From Ochrobactrum sp. BTU1 (GTDB lineage: Bacteria > Pseudomonadota > Alphaproteobacteria > Rhizobiales > Rhizobiaceae): 64,000 bases of DNA. Position 1 is the first letter of the stretch. Each line of letters starts with the position of its first letter. Shown here one piece after another: positions 24,957-33,272 of this stretch. The stretch is taken from contig CP076356.1 in the NCBI GenBank assembly GCA_018798825.1, positions 186,001 through 250,000 of the forward strand, in the 5' to 3' direction. Both the position numbers and the translations under genes were made by a program. Below the pieces are notes generated by a model. The model was not told where the DNA came from. It saw only the letters and a program-made list of their open reading frames with translations, and did no database searches.

Positions 24957-25613
24957 TCAGCTCTGCTCATATTGTTGCGTGACAACCCTGTAATTTTTGA
25001 CGACAAAGCCGAACGGATTTTTCCAGACCGCCTCTAAACTGGCTTGTTTGGATGGTGTGAGCTCGTATTCGAGTGTAACTAGAAAGGCATTGTCTTTCAT
25101 GCCGTCTGTTGAGGTGAGGCGCTTTCTGAGCCGGACCTGAGCCCGATTGTCAGATAAAAGCGCAATGCTTGAAATCGCGACATCAATGCGGGCTTTATCG
25201 CTATATTGTCTGGCAAGATAGTCTGGGCTTGACCCGTCCCAAAGGCCGATCAGTGATTTGAGCGCAAGACCGGTTGACCGGGTTTTGACGGTTTCAATTC
25301 GAAGATCATTGTCAAAGATATTGTAGGTCTCACGATCACTTACATAGGAATAGATCATCGATTCAATGATCGCATCTTTCTGGGTGATCGAGATCGAACC
25401 GACGTTAACATTTGGAAGTGCCACACCGGTTCGAACATCAAACGGCACAAGAGCCGGTGCCGGCTTATCAACGGCAACGGCAACAATACCGGCCAACAAA
25501 CAGCCGGTTACGCCAAAGCCAGATGCGAAATAGGCAATTTTACGCCAGCGGCGCTCTCGATCCACCGCACCAAAGATTAATTCGTATTCAAGAATTGCAC
25601 CAATTTTTCGCAT
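24957..25613 (-). CDS. virB8: VirB8 inner-membrane assembly factor
   Basis: Bitopic protein of 218 residues: short cytosolic start (MRKIGAILEYELIFGAVDRERR), one helix (residues ~29-50), then the periplasmic NTF2-like domain with ITQKDAIIESMIYSYVSDRETYN and a C-terminal FGFVVKNYRVVTQQYE. ATG 25613 is chosen because the longer reading to 25742 runs into virB5 and lacks family resemblance. VirB8 nucleates the inner-membrane complex and contacts VirB9, VirB10 and VirB5. Confidence 0.85.
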   Translation of the reverse strand: MRKIGAILEYELIFGAVDRERRWRKIAYFASGFGVTGCLLAGIVAVAVDKPAPALVPFDVRTGVALPNVNVGSISITQKDAIIESMIYSYVSDRETYNIFDNDLRIETVKTRSTGLALKSLIGLWDGSSPDYLARQYSDKARIDVAISSIALLSDNRAQVRLRKRLTSTDGMKDNAFLVTLEYELTPSKQASLEAVWKNPFGFVVKNYRVVTQQYEQS

Positions 25614-25635
25614 TAATAATATCCTGATGCCGTGA

Positions 25636-26415
25636 TTATTGCGCATTGCCGAATGTGAAGAATTTGCGTTCCTCGGCGCGTTCTGCAGCTGCATTAACCC
25701 CGGCCAGACCGTTGTAAACGGCCTCGGTTGAAGTGATCTCAAGGGATTTGGCGAGTTGGATTGAAAGCTCGGCGAGCATGCGGGTGTTGTTATCGATTGA
25801 GGTCTTAATGTCGGGACTGTTCTGCGTTTCTTTCAGTATCTGCTGAACACGATCTAAAGACTGACCTGCTTCCTTATAGGATTGCTCTGCAGTTGCAGCT
25901 AGCATGGCTCCGCCCGCCGCTTGTTGGGCCGTGCGTTGCTGGATGGGTTCGCCAGACGCGGTCCATCTAGACAATGTTTCAGAGGAAAGGCCTGCGGCTT
26001 CCAAACTTCTTTTAACGGTCTTCGTCATCGGAGCCGATTTACCCGAGGCAAAACCTGTCCATTGGCCCGCTGATCCCGACATCAGTGTCGACAATACGCC
26101 GCTCGTGCTGCTGAAATTTCCATCCAAAAGACCATTCAATTCACCTGGTAGCAACATACCAAGAACGTTACGCGGTCCGCTAAACTGATCATAAATGCTC
26201 TTGAGCTGGTCAAATTGCTTCGTCAGCATTTTGTATTGCTCGTAAGCATTCTTCAGTAGTTCATTCTGAACGAGAACGTTCTCTTTGAGAACGCCGAGCT
26301 GTGCAATTGCTTTTGCAATATTTGTGGAATCGTGAACCAAATAGAATGCGTGTGCAGATGTGGCGCTAAACCATAAAATTAGGCCTGTTGTTAGAACAGT
26401 AGCTTTTGCTTTCAT
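25636..26415 (-). CDS. virB5: VirB5-like minor pilin / pilus-tip protein
   Basis: Exported protein of 259 residues with a signal peptide ending at ATSAHA. A helical N-terminal region follows (NIAKAIAQLGVLKENVLVQNELLKNAYEQYKMLTKQFDQL), then a variable centre and a helical C-terminus ending NAAAERAEERKFFTFG. This all-helical layout is typical of VirB5/TraC, which sits at the pilus tip and mediates adhesion. The C-terminal motif ERAEERKFFTFG recurs in the upstream transglycosylase hybrid (AEEREFFNFEG). The gene overlaps that gene by four bases. Confidence 0.8.
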   Translation of the reverse strand: MKAKATVLTTGLILWFSATSAHAFYLVHDSTNIAKAIAQLGVLKENVLVQNELLKNAYEQYKMLTKQFDQLKSIYDQFSGPRNVLGMLLPGELNGLLDGNFSSTSGVLSTLMSGSAGQWTGFASGKSAPMTKTVKRSLEAAGLSSETLSRWTASGEPIQQRTAQQAAGGAMLAATAEQSYKEAGQSLDRVQQILKETQNSPDIKTSIDNNTRMLAELSIQLAKSLEITSTEAVYNGLAGVNAAAERAEERKFFTFGNAQ

Positions 26416-27569
26416 TGCACTCGTCCCTCAAAATTAAAGAATTCGCGCTCTTCTGCGCGATCCGCAGCCTCTTGCAACGCCAGCGCACTGATCTGACGCG
26501 TCTGGATGGCTGCCATTCTGGTCCGCAGCGCCATAATTCGCGCCATTTCAGCACGCGCATAGGAATTCAACACCCAGGCTTGCGCCGGATTCTCATTAGC
26601 TTTCATTTGCTCAATGATGTCTTTAAGACGTCTTGCAATCAGAGAGACGCTCTGAGCGCTGTTGTCGCCATAAGAGCGGAGTGCATCGCTCGCCATTGCA
26701 TAGTTGGCACCTGCTGCAAGTGCGGGTTCAATCGTGCCTTCCGCATCAAGGCCACCGATTTTCGCGAGATACTCATTGTACTTTTTCGGGATGACAACAA
26801 CGTAATTCTGAGTTTCTGCAAATGGTGGCACCCCACCATATTTTAGGACGGAACCAGGACCCGCATTGTAGCCAGCTAGGGCGTGAACAATATTGCCCTT
26901 AAACATGGCGAGCATCTTCGCCAGATACTTCGCACCACCACGCACCTGTGCCAGTGGTTCGGTTTTGTATTGAGGATCGACGCCCATTTCCTGCGCCGTA
27001 CCTCTAATCAGCTGTGTCAGTCCAAACGCCCCAGCTTTCGATCCAATAAATGGATTAAACCGCGACTCTTGCCAAATCAACGCCTGTAGCAGAGCTCGCC
27101 ACTGTGGTTGTGATAAACCGGCTATTGAAACGCCAGACAGGCTATAAGTCTCTCTGGCTCCCTGAATAATTACTTGTTCTACAGTGAGGGAAGCATCCCC
27201 AAAAGCTTTGGAGGCCGCTGGATTTGTGTCCTGCGGATTATAGAGATTACTTTCGACACCTTTTGTTTCGTTTGCGCCTCGTTCCAAGTTCTCAATAGAA
27301 ACGCGCGTCGCGTCTTTTGGCAAAGCGCTTGCATCAATTAACTTATCCAGCTCTGAAATTATCTGATCGTCGGACTTCAAAATATTCGTGTATTGATCAA
27401 ACCTATGATATTGGGTTTTAAGGTCTTTCAGTGATTGATCGAGCTTAGCTGTTTCTTCAATAAATCTTTCGCTATCAAACACCTCCTTACCGAAAAATGC
27501 ATAGGCTGGCGCGTTTAATGCCAGTAACAGTGTCCACAGAGTTGCCAGGCTACAGCTTGATAGTTTCAT
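26412..27569 (-). CDS. Lytic transglycosylase fused into a VirB5-like frame
   Basis: Exported protein of 385 residues. After a signal peptide (to ~24), a coiled segment (EVFDSERFIEETAKLDQSLKDLKTQYHRFDQY) resembles VirB5 N-termini. Residues ~155-280 form a SLT/goose-lysozyme-type domain with the catalytic Glu at ~168 in QESRFNP, then GAFGLTQL and LAGYNAGPGSV. The C-terminal ~100 residues end EEREFFNFEGRVQ, like VirB5 here (EERKFFTFGNAQ). It would cut peptidoglycan for channel or pilus passage, possibly while joined to the pilus. It is separate from the VirB1 enzyme at 30799. Confidence 0.75.
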   Translation of the reverse strand: MKLSSCSLATLWTLLLALNAPAYAFFGKEVFDSERFIEETAKLDQSLKDLKTQYHRFDQYTNILKSDDQIISELDKLIDASALPKDATRVSIENLERGANETKGVESNLYNPQDTNPAASKAFGDASLTVEQVIIQGARETYSLSGVSIAGLSQPQWRALLQALIWQESRFNPFIGSKAGAFGLTQLIRGTAQEMGVDPQYKTEPLAQVRGGAKYLAKMLAMFKGNIVHALAGYNAGPGSVLKYGGVPPFAETQNYVVVIPKKYNEYLAKIGGLDAEGTIEPALAAGANYAMASDALRSYGDNSAQSVSLIARRLKDIIEQMKANENPAQAWVLNSYARAEMARIMALRTRMAAIQTRQISALALQEAADRAEEREFFNFEGRVQ

Positions 27570-27711
27570 CGGTTAATGCCCACAACTGGTTGATCGGCGT
27601 GAACTTGCAGTTCACACGTCCAAACGAAAAGCATTTGGATTTTGCGGGCGCTACACTGGTGCAACCTCCAAGCACACATATGAGTAAAAGGCTGGCTACA
27701 AGTTTAATCAT
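27550..27711 (-). CDS. virB7: VirB7-like lipoprotein
   Basis: A 53-residue protein starting MIKLVASLLLICVLGGC, a lipoprotein signal with lipobox cysteine at position 17. The short mature part has two more cysteines. VirB7 lipoproteins anchor VirB9 in the outer membrane and are small and poorly conserved, so assignment rests on size, lipobox and location. It overlaps the end of virB4 by eight bases and the start of the transglycosylase hybrid by 20. Placement directly after virB4, rather than next to virB8, is unusual. Confidence 0.6.
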   Translation of the reverse strand: MIKLVASLLLICVLGGCTSVAPAKSKCFSFGRVNCKFTPINQLWALTDETIKL

Positions 27712-30127
27712 GGGAGCCTCGGGAAATGTATTCTTGAAACGCTTTTTGTCCGGATGGTCCACCTCCAAGGATACTCAAATGCTCGCCCAAACAGGTCAGA
27801 TCAGTATTGACGGCGATGGATTCAGTGTCATTGCGGATCAATGCCATACGGGTGCCTGCAGGGCTGTTCAGTACGGTTTGCAACTCGCGTTCATTGAGCC
27901 GGATGGCGTCGTAATTGCTGGCATCGGCATTGCGGTTCGGAAGGACAATATGCGTGCGGATTGCCTGAAACATTGATGGTCCAAGGCGGGATTCGGATAT
28001 TTGTGAGGGAAACTGTGTAACCAGCATCACTACGGCATTGAGCTTGCGAGCGGTTACTAGCCAGGTTTGCAGCTTTCTTGCAAAGTAATCGGTATTGAGC
28101 GCACTCCACGCCTCATCAATGACGATCAAAGTCGGCTGTTTATCCTGCAATTTGCGCTCAATCAGCCGGAACAAATAACCAAGAATAGCGGTCTTTTCTT
28201 TCTCATGGCCGCTATCAAGCACAGTGGTCATGTCAAAGCCCATGACCGGATTGTTCAGGCTGAATTCTTCGACGCTGTTTTCACCAAACACCCAACCATA
28301 ACGGCCATCGGTACACCATTCGCGAATGCGCTGTTGTAATTCTCCGTCATCATCAATATGCGCAAACAAGTCCGGAAAGTTTCTGAAATTGCGCAAATGA
28401 TCGGGGGCTTTGGCATTGCCGCTTACAGCATCGGAAATCGCCTGCCGCTGCAAGGCGGTGAATCTCTTGTCATCTCTATCAAAAAGCGCGATCAGCCAGT
28501 CAGTTAACCATGCCTGACCCTCGGGGTCCGTCTGCCCATAGAGCGGGTTGAGACCGGTAGGCAGCTCGGGCGAAATTTTTGTATAGCTGCCCGACAGGGC
28601 CTTGATGGCGGTTTCCATGCCCTGACGATAATCAAACAGGAAGGTCTGTACTCCAAGCCGACGCGACTGCGCAGTCAGAAAGTTGATCAGAACCGTTTTT
28701 CCCGAACCCATATCGCCAAACATTGCGGTATGGGCCGCCGGTGGTTCCGCATCAGGACTGCTTTTGGGGTGGAAACTGAATTTATAGATGCCATTGCCGG
28801 GTGTGGGAAATGCAGTAATCGGTGCGCGCCATGGCAGATTATGACCATCAAGGCCTGTCGGAGTTCGATGAAACGCTGCCATACCGGCAAAGACCTGGTT
28901 GGTTACAAGCCCGGTGCGAGCACGAAAATGTTCATTGCCCGGCCACTGAGCAAAGTAATGTCCCATACCGGCAAATGCTTCCGTAACAACTTTTGCCCCG
29001 GCTTCCTGTGCAGCTGCGCGGATCTCGGCGGAGGCCTTCTCGATTTCATCACCTGTTTCAGCATAGATAGCGATTGTCATATGATGCGATCCAAGACGTT
29101 CAAGGCCACTCGCTATCCGATCTCGGCCTTGCGCCATCTGATGCTGATCAGTCACCGCCGCGTCATTGACGCTTACGCGCTGCGCCAATGTCCGCCGAAA
29201 AAGCTCCTTTGCACTCTCATCAGCGACCGGTACAAAGGAGTTTGTCAGGACAAAATCGAGCGGCAACTTCAAGTCGTCAAAAATACCAGCATAAGAGCTC
29301 CGCGGGTAATCCTTGATTGTGAATATGCGGCCGATGCGGTTTGAAACCGAGCCACCAGAAATCAGGATGATTGTGCCGTTCTGCGTTGGTCGATAATTGG
29401 CGATAGATCGTGACAGAATAGCGCATTCTTCCAGAGGATAGGCTCTGGTTTCAATCCCACAACCGATGCTTTCCAGATAGCCAATTAATTCGCCGCTTTT
29501 GCCGTTTAGTACCCGCGCATTTTGCGCAGCAAAAGCTGAACAGATCAGCGCAGTTAATTCACCAAGGCGTGTAATACGCTCGCGACTGTCGGCATGATGG
29601 GCATCATAGCGGTTCGGTAGTGCCTGATCTCCGCGCAAGGAACGGATACTCTCAGCCAGTCCGCCAAACTTCATCAACAGAGAGGATGAAGAAATGACGG
29701 AAATCGTAATGGATGTGTCTTTGTGGCCTTTTCGCATTAAGTGCGAAAGCCATTTGTCATCCAGTTCTCTGGCAAACTGATTACCACGAATCTCTGTCGG
29801 CGCATATTTGATGTTTTTCGAGATGCTATGCACATAATAGCTGAACTGTTCATCCGAATTGGCAACGACAGAAGCAAACAGCTTTTTAAGGCCATCGATG
29901 GTCGCATTGCTGGAGCTCGAAGAATTAATTCCATCGAGCCTAATGCATTGAATGAACTTCCGCTCTTTTGTCTGTAAAGTGACATCATCTGCCAGCAAGA
30001 ACGCATAGGGCAGGTAGTCTTCGAATTGCTCTTCGTGCGCCATGGCGCGGGGAAAAATCCTCTTACCTGCCGATGAGAAATAAAGATCACGAAAGCCGCG
30101 TGAAGCAAGTTTGAATTTATGGTTCAT
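27704..30127 (-). CDS. virB4: VirB4 ATPase
   Basis: Large ATPase of 807 residues that energises pilus assembly and substrate transport at the inner membrane. Walker A FGDMGSGKT lies near residue 475 and Walker B TLIVIDEAW near 655, followed by the family motif LVTQFPSQISES. The N-terminal CagE/TrbE/VirB domain includes ALLADDVTLQTKERKFIQCI-like sequence. ATG 30127 is chosen for the GGGGTGG just upstream and the short overlap with virB3 (11 bases); an in-frame start at 30154 adds nine unrelated residues. Confidence 0.9.
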   Translation of the reverse strand: MNHKFKLASRGFRDLYFSSAGKRIFPRAMAHEEQFEDYLPYAFLLADDVTLQTKERKFIQCIRLDGINSSSSSNATIDGLKKLFASVVANSDEQFSYYVHSISKNIKYAPTEIRGNQFARELDDKWLSHLMRKGHKDTSITISVISSSSLLMKFGGLAESIRSLRGDQALPNRYDAHHADSRERITRLGELTALICSAFAAQNARVLNGKSGELIGYLESIGCGIETRAYPLEECAILSRSIANYRPTQNGTIILISGGSVSNRIGRIFTIKDYPRSSYAGIFDDLKLPLDFVLTNSFVPVADESAKELFRRTLAQRVSVNDAAVTDQHQMAQGRDRIASGLERLGSHHMTIAIYAETGDEIEKASAEIRAAAQEAGAKVVTEAFAGMGHYFAQWPGNEHFRARTGLVTNQVFAGMAAFHRTPTGLDGHNLPWRAPITAFPTPGNGIYKFSFHPKSSPDAEPPAAHTAMFGDMGSGKTVLINFLTAQSRRLGVQTFLFDYRQGMETAIKALSGSYTKISPELPTGLNPLYGQTDPEGQAWLTDWLIALFDRDDKRFTALQRQAISDAVSGNAKAPDHLRNFRNFPDLFAHIDDDGELQQRIREWCTDGRYGWVFGENSVEEFSLNNPVMGFDMTTVLDSGHEKEKTAILGYLFRLIERKLQDKQPTLIVIDEAWSALNTDYFARKLQTWLVTARKLNAVVMLVTQFPSQISESRLGPSMFQAIRTHIVLPNRNADASNYDAIRLNERELQTVLNSPAGTRMALIRNDTESIAVNTDLTCLGEHLSILGGGPSGQKAFQEYISRGSHD

Positions 30128-30407
30128 AAGACACACCACCCCAAAGCCGGGCATTTTTGCTGCGTTTGATATTTTTAGAGGTGATCCAGATCACATGCAG
30201 GAAGTTCTGGTCCCATTTAGAGGCGACAAGTAAAATGACGTAAAGTAATGCTATCGCGATCAGAATGTAGAAGGACTGGAACCACATAAACAAAAGCCCG
30301 CTGACTGAAATAAAACACACAAAATCAAGCAGTGGTAGAAAAAGAAAAGATGGCTTCTTAAGCAAGCCTCTGTATATTTCGTCACGCTCAAGCACATCCA
30401 TCTCCAT
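30117..30407 (-). CDS. virB3: VirB3 inner-membrane protein
   Basis: Protein of 96 residues, the usual VirB3 size, with EIYRGLLKKPSFLFLPLLDFV at the start. One long or two short hydrophobic helices (residues ~21-62) and a C-terminal KNARLWGGVSY follow, a typical VirB3 ending. It assists VirB4 and pilus assembly. It overlaps virB4 by 11 bases. Confidence 0.85.
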   Translation of the reverse strand: MEMDVLERDEIYRGLLKKPSFLFLPLLDFVCFISVSGLLFMWFQSFYILIAIALLYVILLVASKWDQNFLHVIWITSKNIKRSKNARLWGGVSYEP

Positions 30408-30458
30408 AAATTATCGATGTAATGGCGAAGGAAAGCTCCTCCACCATTCGGAGATTTG

Positions 30459-30779
30459 CTAAGCACCAGCCCACAGACTGCTGACGATCGTCGAAGCAGA
30501 ACCGATGCAAACGATGGCAACCACAATCCATAACAACTGGCGAAAATCGATGATGCCAAAGAACCAAGTTAGCAGTGATGCGACAACGGCCAGTGTTGCA
30601 GCCGTCTTTCCAAGAGGTCCGGTCAGAGACTTCACGATGCTATCGAGAAACTGCTGAATAGGGCTAAGGTCAATATTTGCTGCCAGTGTTGGCTCAACCG
30701 TGCTCAGATAGATTGCTAAGACCGACAGGCAAATAGCAGCAGCCTGCGCCTTCCCGGTGATACGCTTTGTGCGATGCAT
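30459..30779 (-). CDS. virB2: VirB2 major pilin
   Basis: Pilin precursor of 106 residues. ATG 30779 (MHRTKRITGKAQAAA) gives a long signal peptide, probably cleaved after EPTLAA. The mature ~71-residue part has two hydrophobic helices joined by a short loop (AATLAVVASLLTWFFGIIDFRQLLWIVVAIVCIG). The longer reading from 30887 overlaps virB1. The mature form builds the conjugative pilus. It lies 20 bases after virB1 and 51 before virB3. Confidence 0.85.
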   Translation of the reverse strand: MHRTKRITGKAQAAAICLSVLAIYLSTVEPTLAANIDLSPIQQFLDSIVKSLTGPLGKTAATLAVVASLLTWFFGIIDFRQLLWIVVAIVCIGSASTIVSSLWAGA

Positions 30780-30798
30780 GCAGTATTTCTCCAATTGG

Positions 30799-31440
30799 TT
30801 AAACGTAATGCTTCCGTAATCGAAAAAAGACGCCCAGGACCTTACGGACGTGCTCGCGGGTCTCGCCATACGGTGGAACGCCACCATTTTTTACGACAGC
30901 AGCAGGACCAGCGTTATAGGCAGCGATGGCGAGATCGGGAGAACCAAAAGTATCAAGTAGGCTTACCAAATACTCAGCAGAGCCGCGTAAATTGTCAGCG
31001 GGATTATTGATGTCAACGTTGAGGTGCGCTGCTGTCTCCGGACTTAATTGACCAAGCCCGATTGCACCCGTTCTGCTGACGGCAGCAGTATTATAGCCGC
31101 TCTCAATCTCGATATTGGCGCGATAAAGAGCAATCCATTCATGTGATGTGAGATTGGCTTTCGCTAAGGCGGATGCGGTTACGTATTTTTGGGCGGTTGC
31201 TTCAATTGCTTCGAGAATTGATTTTGATGGCTGAACAGTCCGGTGTCCTCGGTAAGTTCCGGCCTGAGATAGAATACTGGCCGGAATTGCGCCCCGATCC
31301 GCGTCTTGAGTGTGCGGTTCAAATGGGGTCAGTTCGCCGGTTTCAATATTGAACTGTAGGACCAGCCCCTCAGAATTTGCAGGATCAGATAAAAATAGAC
31401 CGAGGCCGGAAGTAAAGAGTAACATCATTCTGGATTTCAC
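30799..31440 (-). CDS. virB1: VirB1 lytic transglycosylase
   Basis: Exported protein of 213 residues with a signal peptide at the start (MKSRMMLLFTSGLGLFLSDPANS). The SLT domain covers residues ~95-200, with catalytic Glu in IEIESGYN, then GAIGLGQLSPETA and IAAYNAGPAAV. It opens the murein for T4SS assembly. It is the first gene of the VirB operon, so the promoter should lie in the AT-rich region just upstream (31441-31920). The operon also carries a second transglycosylase domain in the hybrid gene at 26412. Confidence 0.9.
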   Translation of the reverse strand: MKSRMMLLFTSGLGLFLSDPANSEGLVLQFNIETGELTPFEPHTQDADRGAIPASILSQAGTYRGHRTVQPSKSILEAIEATAQKYVTASALAKANLTSHEWIALYRANIEIESGYNTAAVSRTGAIGLGQLSPETAAHLNVDINNPADNLRGSAEYLVSLLDTFGSPDLAIAAYNAGPAAVVKNGGVPPYGETREHVRKVLGVFFRLRKHYV

Positions 31441-31499
31441 AGCCGCTCCTTTTCGCTTTTGTAATGCAAGACAGAGGTACGTAATATCTGTGCAAGCTG

Positions 31500-31920
31500 T
31501 TTATCAGGCCGGCGTATGATCTAAAGGATCGCTAAGCCATGCGTGTATTGGTTTTTCTATAAATTAACATCGGATTCCAGCCGTTTGATAAATAAGGATG
31601 ACATAGAATACATATTACGCTTTGAAATTGTTTAACGGAAATTTCGTCTTGCTTTATTATTAATAAAAAAGAAAAATATATTATCATATTCGATTATTTC
31701 TATAGTAAAACAATTATAGTAATATTTACCAGTTTTATATCTATAATTTCTATGACCAATCAATGTAAATCCGATATGAAGAAGCTATTAGAGAACAGAA
31801 AAGAAATTCTATTAATTCAATATATATTGGGTATATAGTCTGATTGTAATCTAGAGCAAAAGAAAAGGCTGATCTATCCCAATTTATTATTTTTTGTTCA
31901 TTCTGTGTCAGAATAATGAA
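31500..31920. promoter_or_regulatory. AT-rich control region upstream of the VirB operon
   Basis: About 400 bases of markedly AT-rich DNA with many A/T runs lie directly upstream of virB1 and contain no supported gene. It very likely holds the operon promoter and sites for nucleoid-type or IHF/MucR-like regulators, which favour such DNA (inference). Specific boxes could not be assigned. Confidence 0.5.
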
Positions 31921-32040
31921 CTTGATTAATTCTTTAAGGCGGGCAGCGCAGTCGGGCGTCGGTTCTTAGTGCATTGTCGAATTGTGGTTCCACAAGTATT
32001 ACTTCGCGCCTGTCTGATTTGCCATCTATCGCGCATGTGA

Positions 32041-32477
32041 AGGATCAGAAACCGTCGAAAGGGCAGCCAATTAGGACGCCTATTTCCTGATGCGAATTGG
32101 GCCCATATTGTTCTTGCAATGATCATTCCACTGATCATGTTGCTTGCATGCCCCATGCGACAGCTGGAAATGGGTGATGATGCAGCGCGTGCCTCAGGCG
32201 TGCATGCCAGTCGTACGCGGTTGCTGTTGATGATCTTGGGTGTTGCCCTGACCGCAACCGTCACAGCTGCGGCTGGTCCCATTGCCTTCATAGCGCTTGC
32301 AGCCCACAGATTGCCCGCCGCATCAGCCGTTCTGCAGGCGTTACCCTAATGCCATCCGCACTCACCGGAAGCCTGTTGCTGACAACTGCCGATTACGCAG
32401 CCCAGCACGCCTTCCAAACACAGCTCCCCGTCGGCATCTACTTCGTCTTACTTCTCGCCAAACAAGGAACAAAGTGA
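32041..32477 (+). pseudogene. Decayed siderophore ABC permease (FecCD/FepG type), C-terminal half
   Basis: Translation gives LFPDANWAHIVLAMIIPL, then MRQLEMGDDAARASGVHASR, then VALTATVTAAAGPIAFIALAA, the C-terminal region of FepG-like permeases. Near 32303 one base is missing, and the frame continues as QIARRISRSAGVTLMPSALTG. The segment GIVTVSxGG is shortened to GIYF near the end, followed by LLAKQGTK and a stop at 32475-32477. The N-terminal half is absent. It is a remnant at the right side of the conjugation region. Confidence 0.7.
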
Positions 32478-32551
32478 GGGTGCAACGGTCGGTGTAGATC
32501 CGGGATGCCTTATGGTCAGACGGATTAATCGTTGACCACCGAAATGAGGTC

Positions 32552-33079
32552 ATGGACGTTCTTTATCATTTTGATGCTGAACCCGTCGCCACCATTGACC
32601 GCAGTGCCTTGCGAATTCTGGGGCTGCGGGCAACGAAAGTACATGTAAATGGCGTCATAAAGACATCTGAAAGCACCAATGTTCAAATCTGGCTTTCGCA
32701 ACGTTCTGATACCGCGAACGCTGCGCCAGGTCATTGGGACACGTTGGTGGCGGGAGGCAAAACGAGCAATGTAAGTTTACATGAAACCGCTGTTAAAGAG
32801 GGATGGGAAGAAGCCAGCATTACTACAGAACTCATGTCCGATGTTATACAACGTGAGCGCATCCCATGTATTTACTTTAGTCCACAAGGAATGCATCGGG
32901 AATTGCTAGTCTCATATGACATCGTGCTTCCAAGTGATTTCGAACCGATATGCAACGACGATGAGGTTCAGGCTTTCAGGCGCGTTGATGCGAAAAAATT
33001 GACGACATCAGACGGCATAGTTCTGCCGATGAAGTTCAGCTCCAAGGTAGTTCTCACGTCTTCCGCAAGAACCCCATAA
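32552..33079 (+). CDS. Nudix hydrolase (DUF4743-associated type), probably N-terminally truncated
   Basis: The frame from ATG 32552 encodes 175 residues with a Nudix box, GGKTSNVSLHETAVKEGWEEASI, which departs from the consensus GX5EX7REUXEEXGU at several positions. Family-like sequence continues upstream of this ATG in the same frame (WSDGLIVDHRN) back to a stop at 32494-32496. This suggests that the N-terminal DUF4743 part was cut off when the permease pseudogene was joined here. Relatives are linked to thiamine-phosphate metabolism in eukaryotes; the bacterial role is unclear. Activity is uncertain. Confidence 0.6.
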   Translation: MDVLYHFDAEPVATIDRSALRILGLRATKVHVNGVIKTSESTNVQIWLSQRSDTANAAPGHWDTLVAGGKTSNVSLHETAVKEGWEEASITTELMSDVIQRERIPCIYFSPQGMHRELLVSYDIVLPSDFEPICNDDEVQAFRRVDAKKLTTSDGIVLPMKFSSKVVLTSSARTP

Positions 33080-33104
33080 AGTTGTGGGGTTCTTGCGGTT
33101 TGGT
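33063..33104 (+). terminator. Strong terminator at the end of the Nudix gene
   Basis: CCGCAAGAACCCC (33063-33075) pairs perfectly with GGGGTTCTTGCGG (33086-33098), followed by TTTGGTTT. The stem overlaps the last codons of the Nudix frame. Confidence 0.8.
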
Positions 33105-33272
33105 TTCCAAATTTTATTACCAACATGCCAGTCAAAATCCCGTAGCGTATCGTGAAATCCTGGCATTGTTCGGTCCAGAGCTCCGTGAGGAGATGCTCCA
33201 ACCAAAAATCTTGACTGGTCAACTAGAAAGCGAATGTCATCCGCTTTCCTGAGAAGACCAAAGCGATCGTAT

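Noticed and set aside
31926..32291. Minus-strand 121-codon frame
   Set aside because: It lies antisense to the recognisable FepG-like remnant and has no family features.
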